A DNA stretch of 64,000 nucleotides from Porodaedalea pini (GCA_002794775.1 NBAY01000007.1:1-64000); one strand, 5' to 3'. Shown: positions 44,371-55,576, numbered from the stretch's first letter. Notes: generated from the sequence alone by a model not told the origin. Numbers and translations: made by a program.

Positions 44371-47300
44371 TTGAATCTGGATCCGCTAAAATATAACCAA
44401 CCATCTGTACAATACATAGATGCAAACAATGTCGATGGTTTTTCCAATTACAAAGTCCCCACCGGTGTGAATAAGGATAGTGAGTATGAGCAACTGTTCA
44501 TGAGAGGAACTGGCGGACGCCAGCTGGACCTTCTCCTGAATGTTGGATGTAACATGGAGGGAGAGATAAGGGAGGTGGACGCGCATGCCCTTGTGGATTT
44601 GGGGTGTACGGGATCGTGCATTGACGTGAAGTTCGTCGAGCGCTATGGGTTGGAAACCAAGCATTACATCAGACCCCTTGCAGTGCTCAATGCGGACAGA
44701 ACACACAATGAGGCCGGTCTGATCGAGAGATACATTGATGTTGAGCTAATGATTGGACATCACAAGGAAAGGATAGTCCTTGCGGTGACATCCCTGGCAT
44801 CGTCAAACATCTTCCTGGGCTACGACTGGCTTTGACGCCACAACCCAGAAGTTGACTGGAAGACGGGTTTAATTGAATTCACCCGCTGTCCAGAGGAATG
44901 CACGATCGAGAAGGAGGTTGTGGAAGAGATGAGGAGGGTGAGAGAGGTACGAATGGACAAGGCATCCTGGCCCGCATACCTCAACGACTTTGCTGACGTC
45001 TTCAGTGAGAAAGGCTTTGAAAAGCTACCGGAACATCGCCCCTGGGATCACATCATTGACTTGAAACCCGATTTCAAACCTAGCGACTGCAAGATCTACC
45101 CACTCATGACAACAGAACAGCAGTCGCTCAAGGACTTCCTCAACGAAAACCTGAAATCTGGGCGCATTCGATGTTCGATATCGCCCATGGTGTCTCCCTT
45201 CTTCTTCATTAAGAAGGCTGACAAATTGCTATGCCCGATCCAAGACTACCGTAAGCTCAACGACGGTACAATCAAGAATAAGTATCCTCTCCCCCTCATC
45301 GACGAACTGGTTGACAAGGTCAAGAAAGCGAAGTTCATCACCAAACTTGATCTTCACTGGGGATATTACAACGTCCGGATCCGTGAAGGCGACGAATGGA
45401 AGGCAGTGTTCTGCACGAACATGGGTCTCTTCAAACCAACAGTCATGTTCTTTGGTCTTTGCAACGCACCAGCGACATTCCAGGCTTTTGTCAACCACAT
45501 CTTCAAGGGATTGATCTACGACAACTTGATCATCATCTACCTCGACAACATACTGATTCTCTCGCAAACTCTCGAGGAACATATCGAGACATCAAGACGT
45601 GTCCTTCAGATCTTGCGAGAGAACAACCTGTACCTGAAACCAGAGAAATGCAAGTTCAACACCAAAGTTGTGAAGTACCTTGGCCACATCATCAGCAATG
45701 GCGAGATCAGGGCTGACCCAGCAAAGACGGAAGCGATTGCAGACTGGCCAGTCCCACGAAACCTCAAACAGCTGCAACAATTCCTCGGCATGGGCAACTG
45801 GCTGCAACGGTTCATCAAGGACTACAGCAAGGTAGTCCACCCGCTGACATTGCTGACAGGCAAGAAGGACTGGGTATAGGAGACCAAACAGCAGGAGGCA
45901 TTTGAGGAGTTGAGACGATGTCTCTGCTCACCTCCAGTCCTGGCCATCGCAAACAATGAGGGCCCTTTCTGCATTGAAGCGGACTCATCAAACTTTGCAC
46001 TTGGAGGTGTGTTGTTGCAGAAGCAGGAAGGCAAGTGGAGGGTAGTCGCCTACAGGTCAGAAGTGCTCCTGCCGGCAGAACGAAACTATGAGATCTACAA
46101 CAAGGAGATGCTCACGATCGTTTTGGCACTCAAGGAGTGGAGACAGTACCTTCTCGGCGCCCGTCACCCTATTGAAATCTGGTCCGATCATGCCAACCTC
46201 ACTTACTTCAGGTCAGCGCAGAAGCTGAGCTACCGACAAGCTCGCTGGCAAACAGAGCTCAAGGAATTTGACTTCCACCTCAAGCACAAGTCGGGGAAGA
46301 CGATGGGCAAGGCAGACCTACTGTCACATAAGACGGGCTATGACGAGGGCAAGGATGACAATGACAGCATTGTGTTCATCAAAGAGAAGTGGCTGAATTG
46401 TGGAGTGGTGAGAACATCATGTGATGAGGTGTTGGACAGAGTGGGTGAAGCGCAAAGGGTGCAACACGAGTTGGAGAGGCCGACAGGGATGATGGAGGTC
46501 AACTGGTTGTGGTGAATGAAGGGCAAGGTATACGTCCCGTCGACAGTAAAGGAATCTGTGTTGCGAGAGTGTCACGACTCAGTACTGGCTGGGCATCCAG
46601 GAGCGTCAAAGATGGTGGAACTTGTCCATCGAGACTTCTGGTGGGCGTCGATGTTCTCCAATGTCCGAGTGTACGTCTGAGGATGTGATCACTGTCAGCA
46701 AACAAAGGCCCTGAGAGCATCGAGGTCGAGACCACTTCATCCGAATATGGTCCCCGAAGCCCCTTGGGAAATCGTCACGGTCAACCTCATTGGAGAGCTC
46801 CTGAACTTGAAGGGACATAACACAATCTGTGTCTTCGTGGATAGGTTCTCAAAGCAGATGCATGTGATCCCAACGATGACGAAGTTGTCAGTGGAAGGCA
46901 TGGCCCAACTGTACTGCGACCACATTTTCCGTCTCCACGGCTTACTGAAAAAGATCATCCATGACCGTGGCACGCAGTTTGATGCATCGATGATGAAGGA
47001 GTTGTACAAACTCTTACACATTGAAGGAAACCCATCAATGGCGTACCACCTGCAAACGAACGGTCAAACAGAACACGTTAACCAAGAACTCAAACAGTAC
47101 CTTCGACTCTTTGTTGACCATCGACAATTGGACTGGAAAGACTGGCTCCCTCTCACCGAATTTGCGTACAACAACCATGAACACTCAGCGACAAAGATGT
47201 CTCCCTTCTACATGAACACCGGACGTCACCCTATGAGTTTCGACACAGTTTGAACTTCCTCTGCCAACATGTCAGTGGAAGAATTCGCTAAACACGTCAA

Positions 47301-47931
47301 GGAGACCCATTGCGTCGCGAAGGACAATCTGGTCAAGGCAGCGGAGGACATGAAGCACTACCATGACTGGACAGCGGGAGTATTGGTAGAGTACCAGACT
47401 GGCAACAAGGTCTTCCTGGATGGTTGGAACATCAGCATGGACGTGCCGACAAAGAAGCTAGCAGACAAGTGGTACGGACCCTTCAAAATCGTCGACAAGG
47501 TGGGCATGAGCACGTACAAGCTCAAACTCCCCAAGCAATGGAAGAAAGTCCACCCTGTCTTCAATGAAGCCCTGTTGAAACCCGCCATCGAACCATCTTT
47601 CGAAAGCCAGAAACAACCTCCGCCGCCACTGCCTGACATTGTTGACAATGAGGAAGAATACGAGGTTCATGAGATCATCGACTCGCATCTGCACTGAGGG
47701 AAACTACAGTACCTCATCAAGTGGGTCGGGTACAACGAACCGACTTGGCAGCTGGAGACAGACTTTGGCGAGAATGCAAAGGAGGCGATCGCGGATTTCT
47801 ATCGAAAACATCCCGGCGCTCCTCAAAAACTTGACATTCCATGCCAACAACTTTGCCCACTCTTTGTCAACACCAAACCAAATGACTATGATCTTGGTTG
47901 GTCGGGACACCCAACCTTGAGGGGGGGGTAA
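44371..47931 (+). pseudogene. Gypsy-2 pol, degenerate
   Basis: Protease (44371-44835) has lost its active site: DLG at about 44596-44604 where Gypsy-1 has DSG. RT (44920-45879) reads YLDNILILS at about 45538 instead of YLDD. RNase H (45910-46515), integrase (46747-47253) and the capsid/chromodomain linker (47269-47697) are separated by TAG or TGA codons. A TGA at 47695-47697 cuts off the chromodomain, which is still readable downstream (YLIKWVGYNEPTWQLE). Confidence 0.9.
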
Positions 47932-48370
47932 TATCAGGACTCGAACTTTTCCTTTCTTGCATTTTCCTTTTATCATTTCTTTTCTTTTAATCAATCCTTT
48001 TCATTATAATTAATCATCTTTTCAATCATTTCCCACACTCCTTTCACATGACCTTCACTCGTTCCATTCTGCTCCCTTTATGTAATCCTAGACAATGGGG
48101 CAACCAGTTCTCATGAGGTGATCACTGTATATAAGGAAGAGGAATCGCATCTGAACACCTGTTCTGCTTTTCCTCTTACCTCCGTGATGACCTAGGTGAG
48201 ACTGTGTCCCCCCTCCTGTAGTAGAGTACATTATATTAATCCTCTTACCTCCGTGATGACCTAGCCTGAGTACAGCATGCCCTGAGTCCCCGCTCGAGTA
48301 TAGCACGTCCCAGATGACAGTCAGCCGAGGCCTGCCCAGTCCGAGTCATCTCCCAGACTCCTGCCTAACA
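47932..48370 (+). repeat. Gypsy-2 3' LTR
   Basis: Same length as the 5' LTR. It starts TATCAG (TG changed to TA) right after a purine tract (GAGGGGGGGGTAA), and ends CTAACA followed by the agaag duplication. Confidence 0.92.
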
Positions 48371-48380
48371 AGAAGGCTGC

Positions 48381-48796
48381 TGTTAGAACCTGAACTTTCA
48401 CCTTTTCCTTTATTTTCCCTTTTACCATTTCCTTTATTATATTCGTCCTTTTCATTATATTTACCCGTCTTACACAATCATTCCAACACTACCTTCATTC
48501 GTTCCATTCCCACCCGTTATGTAATGTTAGGTAATATAGTCTCACCACGGTCGTCGCTATATAAGGTCTCAGGAATCGCATGAACTCCTTGTTCTGCTTT
48601 TCCTCTTACCTCCGCGACGACCTAGGTGAGACTCGTCCCCCTTGTATTAGTTTAGACTTGTATTAATCCTCTTACCTCCGCGACGACCTAGCCTGAGTAA
48701 GCGTGTCCCGAGTCTACGCTCGAGTACAGCACGTCCCAGACGACAGTCAGCCGAGGCTTGCCCAGTCCGAGTCATCTCCCGGGCTCCCGCCTAACA
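48381..48796 (+). repeat. Gypsy-1 5' LTR
   Basis: TGTTAG...CTAACA. TATATAA lies at 48558-48564 and the probable transcript start GTTCTGCTTTT at 48591. Two copies of a 24 bp direct repeat lie at 48602-48625 and 48668-48691. Confidence 0.96.
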
Positions 48797-48797
48797 T

Positions 48798-48808
48798 AAA
48801 AGCAGAAC
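48798..48808 (+). promoter_or_regulatory. Primer-binding site of Gypsy-1, complementary to its own mRNA 5' end
   Basis: AAAAGCAGAAC begins 2 nt after the 5' LTR and is the exact complement of GTTCTGCTTTT at 48591-48601, which lies 33 nt after the TATA box. This is the arrangement of Tf1-type self-priming, not of a tRNA primer. Gypsy-2 has the same pair. Confidence 0.75.
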
Positions 48809-49063
48809 CTCACCCAGGCTCATCCCCAGCGTAAGTCGTCGCTGTCGACTCGCCTTCACTCGGTCTAGAGGAGCGCTCCCCTCGACGGACTTGACGTGTA
48901 AACCCCCTAAACGACAACCCTCAACCCTGCCCGGACGTTTTCGGACGTTCGTGTATTACGTAAATATATCAACCGACGTTTCCCGACCCTGGCTCTACGA
49001 ATTAGCCTCTGGTGGAGCACGCACCTAACGTGGACGTGGGTAACAAGACGAGTCCAAACTTCG

Positions 49064-49198
49064 ATGACGATCTCGTTTGTAATCTCACTCGGATCATACC
49101 GCCTCGTCATCAACTTCGCTGACGAACCCGCTCAACGTTGGCGTAACCCCGGATCGAACGCGCAACCGATCCCTGTCCCTCCGCCAACGTCAAGATAG
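49064..49198 (+). other. Leader ORF of Gypsy-1 overlapping the open gag frame
   Basis: A 44-codon ORF (ATG at 49064, TAG at 49196-49198). The gag frame is open from 49147 but has no ATG until 49507, yet its sequence (IDLTDEQQRALPASARWDP, then IWWSEIRRSWYSSDERGRR) looks coding and is conserved in Gypsy-2. The TAG is also present in Gypsy-2. How the upstream gag part is translated, by splicing or recoding, is unclear. Confidence 0.45.
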
Positions 49199-49506
49199 AT
49201 CTCACCGACGAACAGCAACGGGCCCTTCCTGCTTCAGCCCGTTGGGATCCAGACCGACCAGGCTACGTCGCGACCAATAATAGCGGCGTCACTCACGACA
49301 TCTGGTGGAGTGAAATCCGGCGCAGCTGGTATTCATCAGACGAACGAGGGAGGAGAGCAAGGTGGCCCCCAGCCGCTCCGTCGTCACCCGCACCGTCAAC
49401 GTCTACGGTCAACCTACCACCGACCCCAGGTCCCTACCGCGAAACCAACAGAGACCCCTCACCGCCGACTCCTCCAGAACCTTCGACACCTGCACCCGAA
49501 CCCGCG

Positions 49507-50589
49507 ATGTCAGCAGAAGGTTTCAGCCAACAGCAAATGGCGCAGATCGCGGCCATCGTTGCGAATGCCTTCGCCCACCAGGCGAACAACGCCCCAGCAC
49601 CGGTCGCGGCCGCTAACCCCCCGACCCCCAACATAGATGTCGCCCGGCCACGAGAATTCACTGGTGGCGACGATTACCTCAACTTCAGACGTGAAGTCCT
49701 TCTTTTCGTATCCGCAAACCCGAACCGATACCCTACGTCGGAGAGTAAGATTTATGTAGCTCTCTCCTACCTGAAGGGTGGTAATGCGGCGACGTGGGCG
49801 CAGAACTACATCGAAGAGTCGACAACGTCGGGAATCGTCACCTTCACCGACAGCTGGGAGAGATTCCAGGAACGACTCGACGCCTCGTTCGACGACCCGA
49901 ATCGCAAGGAGGCGGCGCTGAAGGAATTCCGGGAGAAGGTTCAGAAGGACCTCACTGCAGACAAGTTCTTCCAGCAGCTCGACGTCATCATCAAGCGTGC
50001 GGAACTGAAGGACGACAGCATCATCTGTGATCGACTCAAACGCGCGATGAACATCGAAGTAGTGCGCGGAGTCCTGAGATCAACGCCGGTCCCGACGAAA
50101 TACGAGGACTGGAAGAACAAGGCTATCGAGATCGATCGCGGCGAACAACAGATCCGCGCAATCCAACGAGGCCGCCCATTTGTACCTCAGCCTCGCCCGC
50201 CGCAACAACAAGGACCCCCGGCTCGCCGTCAGGTAGCGGCCCCTCACGTCGACAAACGCGATGCGACCGGCGTCACTTTCGGAGGCGCTGGTCAGCCGAT
50301 GGACGTCTCAATGAACGAGGCGCAACGACGACGCGCGTGCTGGATCTGCGGCGGGCTGGGCCATTTCAAGGATAAGTGCCCGCAGGGGAAGCCGATCATC
50401 CAGCGCATGCTGGAACTAATGGCACCAGGCGAACGCCGCATCCTCGCGGACGAGCTCGGCGCGATGAAGGAATCGACCTTCGAGGAAGTCGTAGACACTC
50501 GGAGGTCGACGGTGGAGGACTATGTGGAGGAAGAAGAGAATGACGAAGAGGTCGTCGACTCGCAGGGTTTTGCGAGTGGTCAGGCGTAG
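49507..50589 (+). CDS. gag: Gypsy-1 Gag (capsid and nucleocapsid), 360 aa from the first ATG
   Basis: The start is the first ATG in an open frame that extends 360 nt further upstream. Residues about 50-200 form the capsid-like helical domain (EFTGGDDYLNFRREVLLFVSA, LERLDASF-type helices). A basic Pro/Gln-rich linker follows, then one CCHC knuckle CWICGGLGHFKDKC and an acidic C terminus. Gag builds the particle and packages RNA. Pol follows in the -1 frame; the last codons include a slippery heptamer at 50565-50571. Intact. Confidence 0.92.
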   Translation: MSAEGFSQQQMAQIAAIVANAFAHQANNAPAPVAAANPPTPNIDVARPREFTGGDDYLNFRREVLLFVSANPNRYPTSESKIYVALSYLKGGNAATWAQNYIEESTTSGIVTFTDSWERFQERLDASFDDPNRKEAALKEFREKVQKDLTADKFFQQLDVIIKRAELKDDSIICDRLKRAMNIEVVRGVLRSTPVPTKYEDWKNKAIEIDRGEQQIRAIQRGRPFVPQPRPPQQQGPPARRQVAAPHVDKRDATGVTFGGAGQPMDVSMNEAQRRRACWICGGLGHFKDKCPQGKPIIQRMLELMAPGERRILADELGAMKESTFEEVVDTRRSTVEDYVEEEENDEEVVDSQGFASGQA

Positions 50590-50607
50590 CCATCGGGGCG
50601 ACTGACC
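50565..50607 (+). promoter_or_regulatory. Putative -1 frameshift signal between gag and pol
   Basis: Heptamer G GGT TTT (50565-50571), in gag frame as GGT TTT, followed after a 6 nt spacer by a hairpin GGTCAG (50578-50583) / CTGACC (50602-50607). Slipping back one base puts the ribosome exactly in the pol frame, which is open from here through the protease. The heptamer, spacer and both stem strands are unchanged in decayed Gypsy-2, where only one loop base differs. Confidence 0.7.
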
Positions 50608-53600
50608 GAGAAGAACAAGGGACTTCGAATCCGTATTCATTAAAATATAACCAACCGTCTGTACAACACGTAGATGCGAACGACGTCGATGGTTTTCCTG
50701 AATACGAAGCCCCCACCAGTGCGAAAGAAAGGGAAGGATATGAGCAACTGTTCATGAGAGGAACTGGCGGACGCCAGCTGGACCTTCTCCTGAACGTCGG
50801 ACACAACATGGAAGGTGAAGTGAGGGAGGTGGACGCACACGCACTCGTGGATTCGGGATGTACGGGATCGTGCATTGACGTAAGGTTCGTCGAACGGTAC
50901 GGACTTGAAACGAAGTGTTATATCCGACCCCTTGCGGTTCTCAATGCCGACGGCACACACAACGAAGCCGGATTGATCGAGGAGTACGTCGACGTCGAAC
51001 TTACGATCGGTCACCATAAAGAACGGATTGTCCTGGCGGTAACCTCACTGGCATCGTCCAACATCTTTCTAGGGTACGACTGGCTTCGCCGACACAACCC
51101 GGAGGTCGACTGGAAGACGGGAACACTCGACTTTACGCGTTGCCCGAGTGAATGTGTGGTGGAGAGGGATGTGGAGGAAGGCATGCGGAAGGTATGGAGA
51201 GCAGTGGAAGAGACGAAGGGGGTGAGAGAGGTGCGAATAGACAAGACGTCCTGGCCCGCATACCTCAACGACTACGCCGACGTTTTCAGCGAAAAAGGTT
51301 TCGAGAAGCTACCGGAACATCGCCCATGGGACCACGTCATCGACTTGAAGCCTGACTTCAAACCGAGCGACTGTAAGATCTACCCGCTCACGCCAACTGA
51401 GCAGCAGTCGCTCAAGGACTTCCTCGATGAAAATCTGAAATCAGGTCGCATTCGACGGTCGATATCGCCCATGGCGTCACCTTTCTTCTTCATAAAGAAG
51501 GCCGACAAATCGTTACGCCCGATCCAAGATTACCGCAAACTCAACGACGGCACGATCAAGAACAAGTACCCCCTCCCTCTCATCGACGAACTGGTTGATA
51601 AGGTCAAGAAGGCGAAATACATCACTAAGCTTGACCTTCGCTGGGGGTACTACAACGTCCGGATCCGCGAAGGCGACGAGTGGAAGGCGGCATTTCGCAC
51701 GAACATGGGCCTCTTCGAGCCAACGGTCATGTTCTTCGGTCTTTGCAATGCGCCGGCGACGTTCCAAGCGTTCGTCAACCACATCTTCAAGGAACTGATC
51801 TACGCGAACCTGATCATCGTATACCTCGACGACATACTGATCCTCTCAGAGACCATTGAGGAGCACATCGACACGTCGAGGCGCGTACTTCAGATCCTCC
51901 GGGAAAACGGCCTGTACTTGAAACCGGAGAAGTGCGAATTCGATGCCAAGGTCGTTAAGTATCTCGGTCACATCATCGGCAACGGCGAGATCAAGGCGGA
52001 CCCGGCAAAGACGGAGGCGATTGCGAACTGGCCGGTCCCACGAAACCTCAAGGAGCTACAACAGTTCCTCGGCATGGGTAATTGGCTACGACGGTTCATC
52101 AAGGACTACAGCAAGGTGGTTCATCCGCTGACGTCGCTGACGGGCAAGAAGGACTGGGTATGGGAGACCGAACAGCAGGAGGCGTTCGAGGAGCTGAGAC
52201 GACGTCTCTGCTCACCTCCAGTCCTGGTCATTGCTAACGACGAGGGCCCTTTCCGCGTTGAGGCGGACTCGTCGAACTTCGCACTCGGAGGCGTGCTATT
52301 GCAGAAACAGGAAGGCAAGTGGAGGGTAGTCGCCTACAGGTCAGAAGCGCTCCTACCGGCCGAACGAAACTACGAGATCTACGACAAGGAGATGCTCGCT
52401 ATCGTCTCCGCACTCAAGGAATGGCGTCAATACCTCCTGGGCGCTCGCCACAAGATCGAGATCTGGTCCGACCATGCCAACCTCACCTACTTCAGGTCGG
52501 CACAGAAACTGAGCTATCGACAAGCTCGCTGGCGGACCGAACTCGAGGAATTCGACTTCCACCTCGAGCACAAGTCGGGGAAGACGATGGGCAAGGCGGA
52601 CTTACTGTCGTGCAAGGCAGGCTATGATAAGGGAAAGGACGACAACGATGACGTCGTGTTCATCAAGGACAAATGGCTGAATCGTGGAGTGGTGAGGACG
52701 TCGCGTGAGGAAGTGTTGGAACGAGTCGGTAACGCGCAGAGGGCGCAGGACGAGTCGGAGAGACCGACGGGAATGGCGAAGGCAGACGGGTTGTGGCAGA
52801 TGAAAGGCAAGGTGTACGTACCGTCGACGATGAAGGAAGCGGTTTTACGGGAATGCCACGACTCGACCCTGGCAGGACATCCCGGATCGTCAAAGACGGT
52901 CGAACTGGTACGTCGAGACTTCTGGTGGGCGTCGATGTTCTCCGACGTTAGAGCATACGTCCGAGGATGCGACCGTTGCCAGCAGACGAAGGCTCTGAGA
53001 ACATCGAGATCGAGGCCACTTCACCCGAACATGATCCCGGAAGGCCCATGGGAAATTGTCACGGTCGACCTCATCGGAGAACTCCCAGACTCCAAGGGGC
53101 ACAACGCAATCTGTGTCTTCGTCGATAGGTTCTCGAAACAGATGCACGCGATCCCGACGACGACGAGGCTGTCAGCAGAAGGCATGGCCCAGCTGTACCG
53201 AGACCACGTTTTCCGCCTCCACGGCTTGCCGAGGAAGATCATCCATGACCAAGGCACGCAGTTCGACGCATCAATGATGAAGGAGCTGTACAAACTCCTA
53301 CACATCGAAGGCAACCCGTCGACGGCGTATCACCCACAGACAGATGGTCAGACAGAACGCGTTAACCAAGAGCTCGAACAGTATCTTAGACTCTTCGTGA
53401 ACCATCGCCAATCGGACTGGAAAGACTGGCTCCCCCTCGCAGAGTTTGCGTACAATAACCGCGAACATTCAGCGACGAAGATGTCCCCTTTCTACGCGAA
53501 TACAGGACGTCACCCCTTGAGCTTTGACACGACACGAACCTCGTCTGCCAACATGTCGGCGGAAGAATTCGCGAAGCACATAAAGGAGACTCATCGTGTC

Positions 53601-54214
53601 GCGAAGGACAACCTGGTCAAAGCGGCAGACGACATGAAACGCTACCACGACCGGACGGCAGGAGCTTCGGTGGAGTACAAGGCTGGCGATAAGGTCTTCC
53701 TCGATGGACGAAATATCAGCACAGATTCACCCACAAAGAAGCTTGCCGACAAATGGTACGGACCCTTTGACATCATCGACAAGGTAGGAGCGAGCGCGTA
53801 CAAGCTCAAACTCCCGAAGCGATGGAAAAAGGTCCACCCTGTCTTCAACGAAGCCCTGTTAAACCCGCCGTCCAACCGTCCTTTGAAAGCCAGAAGCAAC
53901 CGCCGCCGCCGCCGCCAGACATCATCGACAACGAGGAGGAATATGAACTCGAGGAAGTCTTAGACTCACGTCTGCACCGAGGGAAACTACAGTACCTTGT
54001 CAAGTGGGTCGGCTACAATGAACCTACTTGGCAGCCTGAGACGGACTTCGGCGAGAACGCGAAGGAGGCGATCGCTGAGTTCTACCTCAAACATCCCGGT
54101 GCACCTCGGAAACTCGACATCCCTCGTCAACGACTCCGTCCGCTCTTCGTCGACACCAAGCCAGACGACCGCGATCATGGTTGGTCGGGACGCCCAACCT
54201 TGAAGGGGGGGTAA
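50571..54214 (+). CDS. pol: Gypsy-1 Pol (protease, RT, RNase H, integrase, chromodomain), with one frameshift
   Basis: The pol frame is open from the frameshift site (first ATG 50754) to 53963. Protease: ALVDSGCTGSCIDV (DSG at 50850-50858). RT: YLDDILILS (about 51822). RNase H: FRVEADSSNFALGG. Integrase: the HHCC zinc domain (ECHDSTLAGHP...CDRCQQTK), then DDE residues (VDLIGELPD, IHDQGTQFDASMM, TDGQTERVNQELEQY). A base is missing between 53860 and 53861 (TTAAAC against TTGAAAC in Gypsy-2). As a result the chromodomain (KLQYLVKWVGYNEPTWQPE) is in the next frame, ending at TAA 54212-54214 against the LTR. As it stands Pol would lack the chromodomain, which in chromoviruses guides integration to heterochromatin. 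Confidence 0.92.
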
Positions 54215-54630
54215 TGTTAGAACCTGAACTTTCACCTTTTCCTTTATTTTCCCTTTTACCATTTCCTTTATTATATTCGTCCTTTTCATTATATTTACCC
54301 GTCTTACACAATCATTCCCACACTACCTTCATTCGTTCCATTCCCACCCGTTATGTAATGTTAGGTAATATAGTCTCACCACGGTCGTCACTATATAAGG
54401 TCTCAGGAATCGCATGAACTCCTTGTTCTGCTTTTCCTCTTACCTCCGCGACAACCTAGGTGAGACTCGTCCCCCTTGTATTAGTTTAGACTTGTATTAA
54501 TCCTCTTACCTCCGCGACGACCTAGCCTGAGTAAGCGTGTCCCGAGTCTACGCTCGAGTACAGCACGTCCCAGACGACAGTCAGCCGAGGCTTGCCCAGT
54601 CCGAGTCATCTCCCGGGCTCCCGCCTAACA
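54215..54630 (+). repeat. Gypsy-1 3' LTR
   Basis: Same length as the 5' LTR. Preceded by the purine tract AAGGGGGGGTAA (54203-54214), whose TAA is also the intended stop of pol. Confidence 0.96.
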
Positions 54631-54635
54631 GCTGC

Positions 54636-55576
54636 TTGGCCATAGATATGGGATGAGAGATCTGTTTTTTGATATTGTCAGTTTTATTAGTGAGCTTGGT
54701 AACAAGAGAAGAGAGAGCCTGAATAGAGCGAGACATAGAGTGCATATTGTCTGCGATTTCCTGATTGTGGATAGCTTGAGCAGAGGTTTGAATGTCATCA
54801 AATACGTGTTTAAATGCAGGCGTATGAATGTGGTAAGAAGAGTGGAATGCCTGGAGACCCTCGTTTGCTTTGTTTTCTTTAATTGTTTCATCATTGAACA
54901 TATGGGCTTTGCTGACCCATGACACGAGATTGGATCCTATATCCATGAGTGCCTTGCCTGCATGGATGGGGTCGTCGTACCACAGAGTAGGGGAGGTCCA
55001 TGAAGGCTGAGTAAGATATGTTGTCATGTGTTGGATGGTTTCTTTGGTTAGCTGCATAAAAGAATCAGAAACACACTCGGCAATCGCCAGGTCCTCAAAT
55101 TCCACAGATTCGTTATCGATGTCGACCTGCAGGGCCTGGCTGATGTGTGTGTTGGGGATGTACAAGTCATCTGCATCCATTGCATCATTGTCAATACGGG
55201 CAGGAGCTGCTATAGCTATGTGTTCCTCCTCTGAATTGGAGCGTTTGAGTGTGTTTTGAGACTCGATGACAGGAGTCAGCGGGAGATCTCCTTGTTTACA
55301 AAGAGCGGCAGCATGAGTATCCGCTTCGACATCTGGGGACCAGTTGGCACAATTCTTCTTTACTAGTTTGCAGATGGCATTGGTGTGGTAGTAGGTCCTA
55401 TCACGACCACATTCAACACACAGCTTGGCTGCACCACTAACACAGCTGCAACTGTGATAGGGGAGATCCAATTTACACTCCTCACACTTGGTGGGGTCCT
55501 TGGGATTGACAAGGGAACACAAGGACTTGGTTTTATGGAGAGAGGCTTTTGCTCTGGTCAACATTTTGTTGTCCAT
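54636..55576 (-). pseudogene. LINE copy 2 ORF1, N-terminal part
   Basis: The start is ATG at 55574-55576 (MDNKMLTRAKASLHKTKSL). The Cys cluster CEECKLDLPYHSCSC...CVECGRDRTYYH matches LINE copy 1. A helical region follows to HPISMAKQ, where Gypsy-1 is inserted. No stop in this part. Upstream bases to about 55690 are LINE 5' UTR. Confidence 0.88.

Larger units (their letters stand above)
39708..48370 (+). mobile_element. Gypsy-2: decayed chromovirus with two solo LTRs inside
   Basis: Two 439 bp LTRs (39708-40146, 47932-48370) are flanked by agaag (39703-39707, 48371-48375). Order: LTR, leader, gag, pol (protease, RT, RNase H, integrase, chromodomain), LTR, as for Ty3/gypsy chromoviruses. It is related to Gypsy-1 along its whole length but has many C-to-T and G-to-A changes, stops and a damaged protease and RT. 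The interior carries LTR-B (41004-41933) and LTR-C (42582-44033). Non-autonomous. Confidence 0.92.
48381..54630 (+). mobile_element. Gypsy-1: young, nearly intact chromovirus
   Basis: 6250 bp with two 416 bp LTRs differing at only three positions (about 99.3% identical), flanked by gctgc (48376-48380, 54631-54635). Complete gag and pol are present with all catalytic residues. The only clear coding defect is a 1-nt deletion between 53860 and 53861. It stands 5 bp to the right of Gypsy-2 in the same LINE and orientation. Confidence 0.96.
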
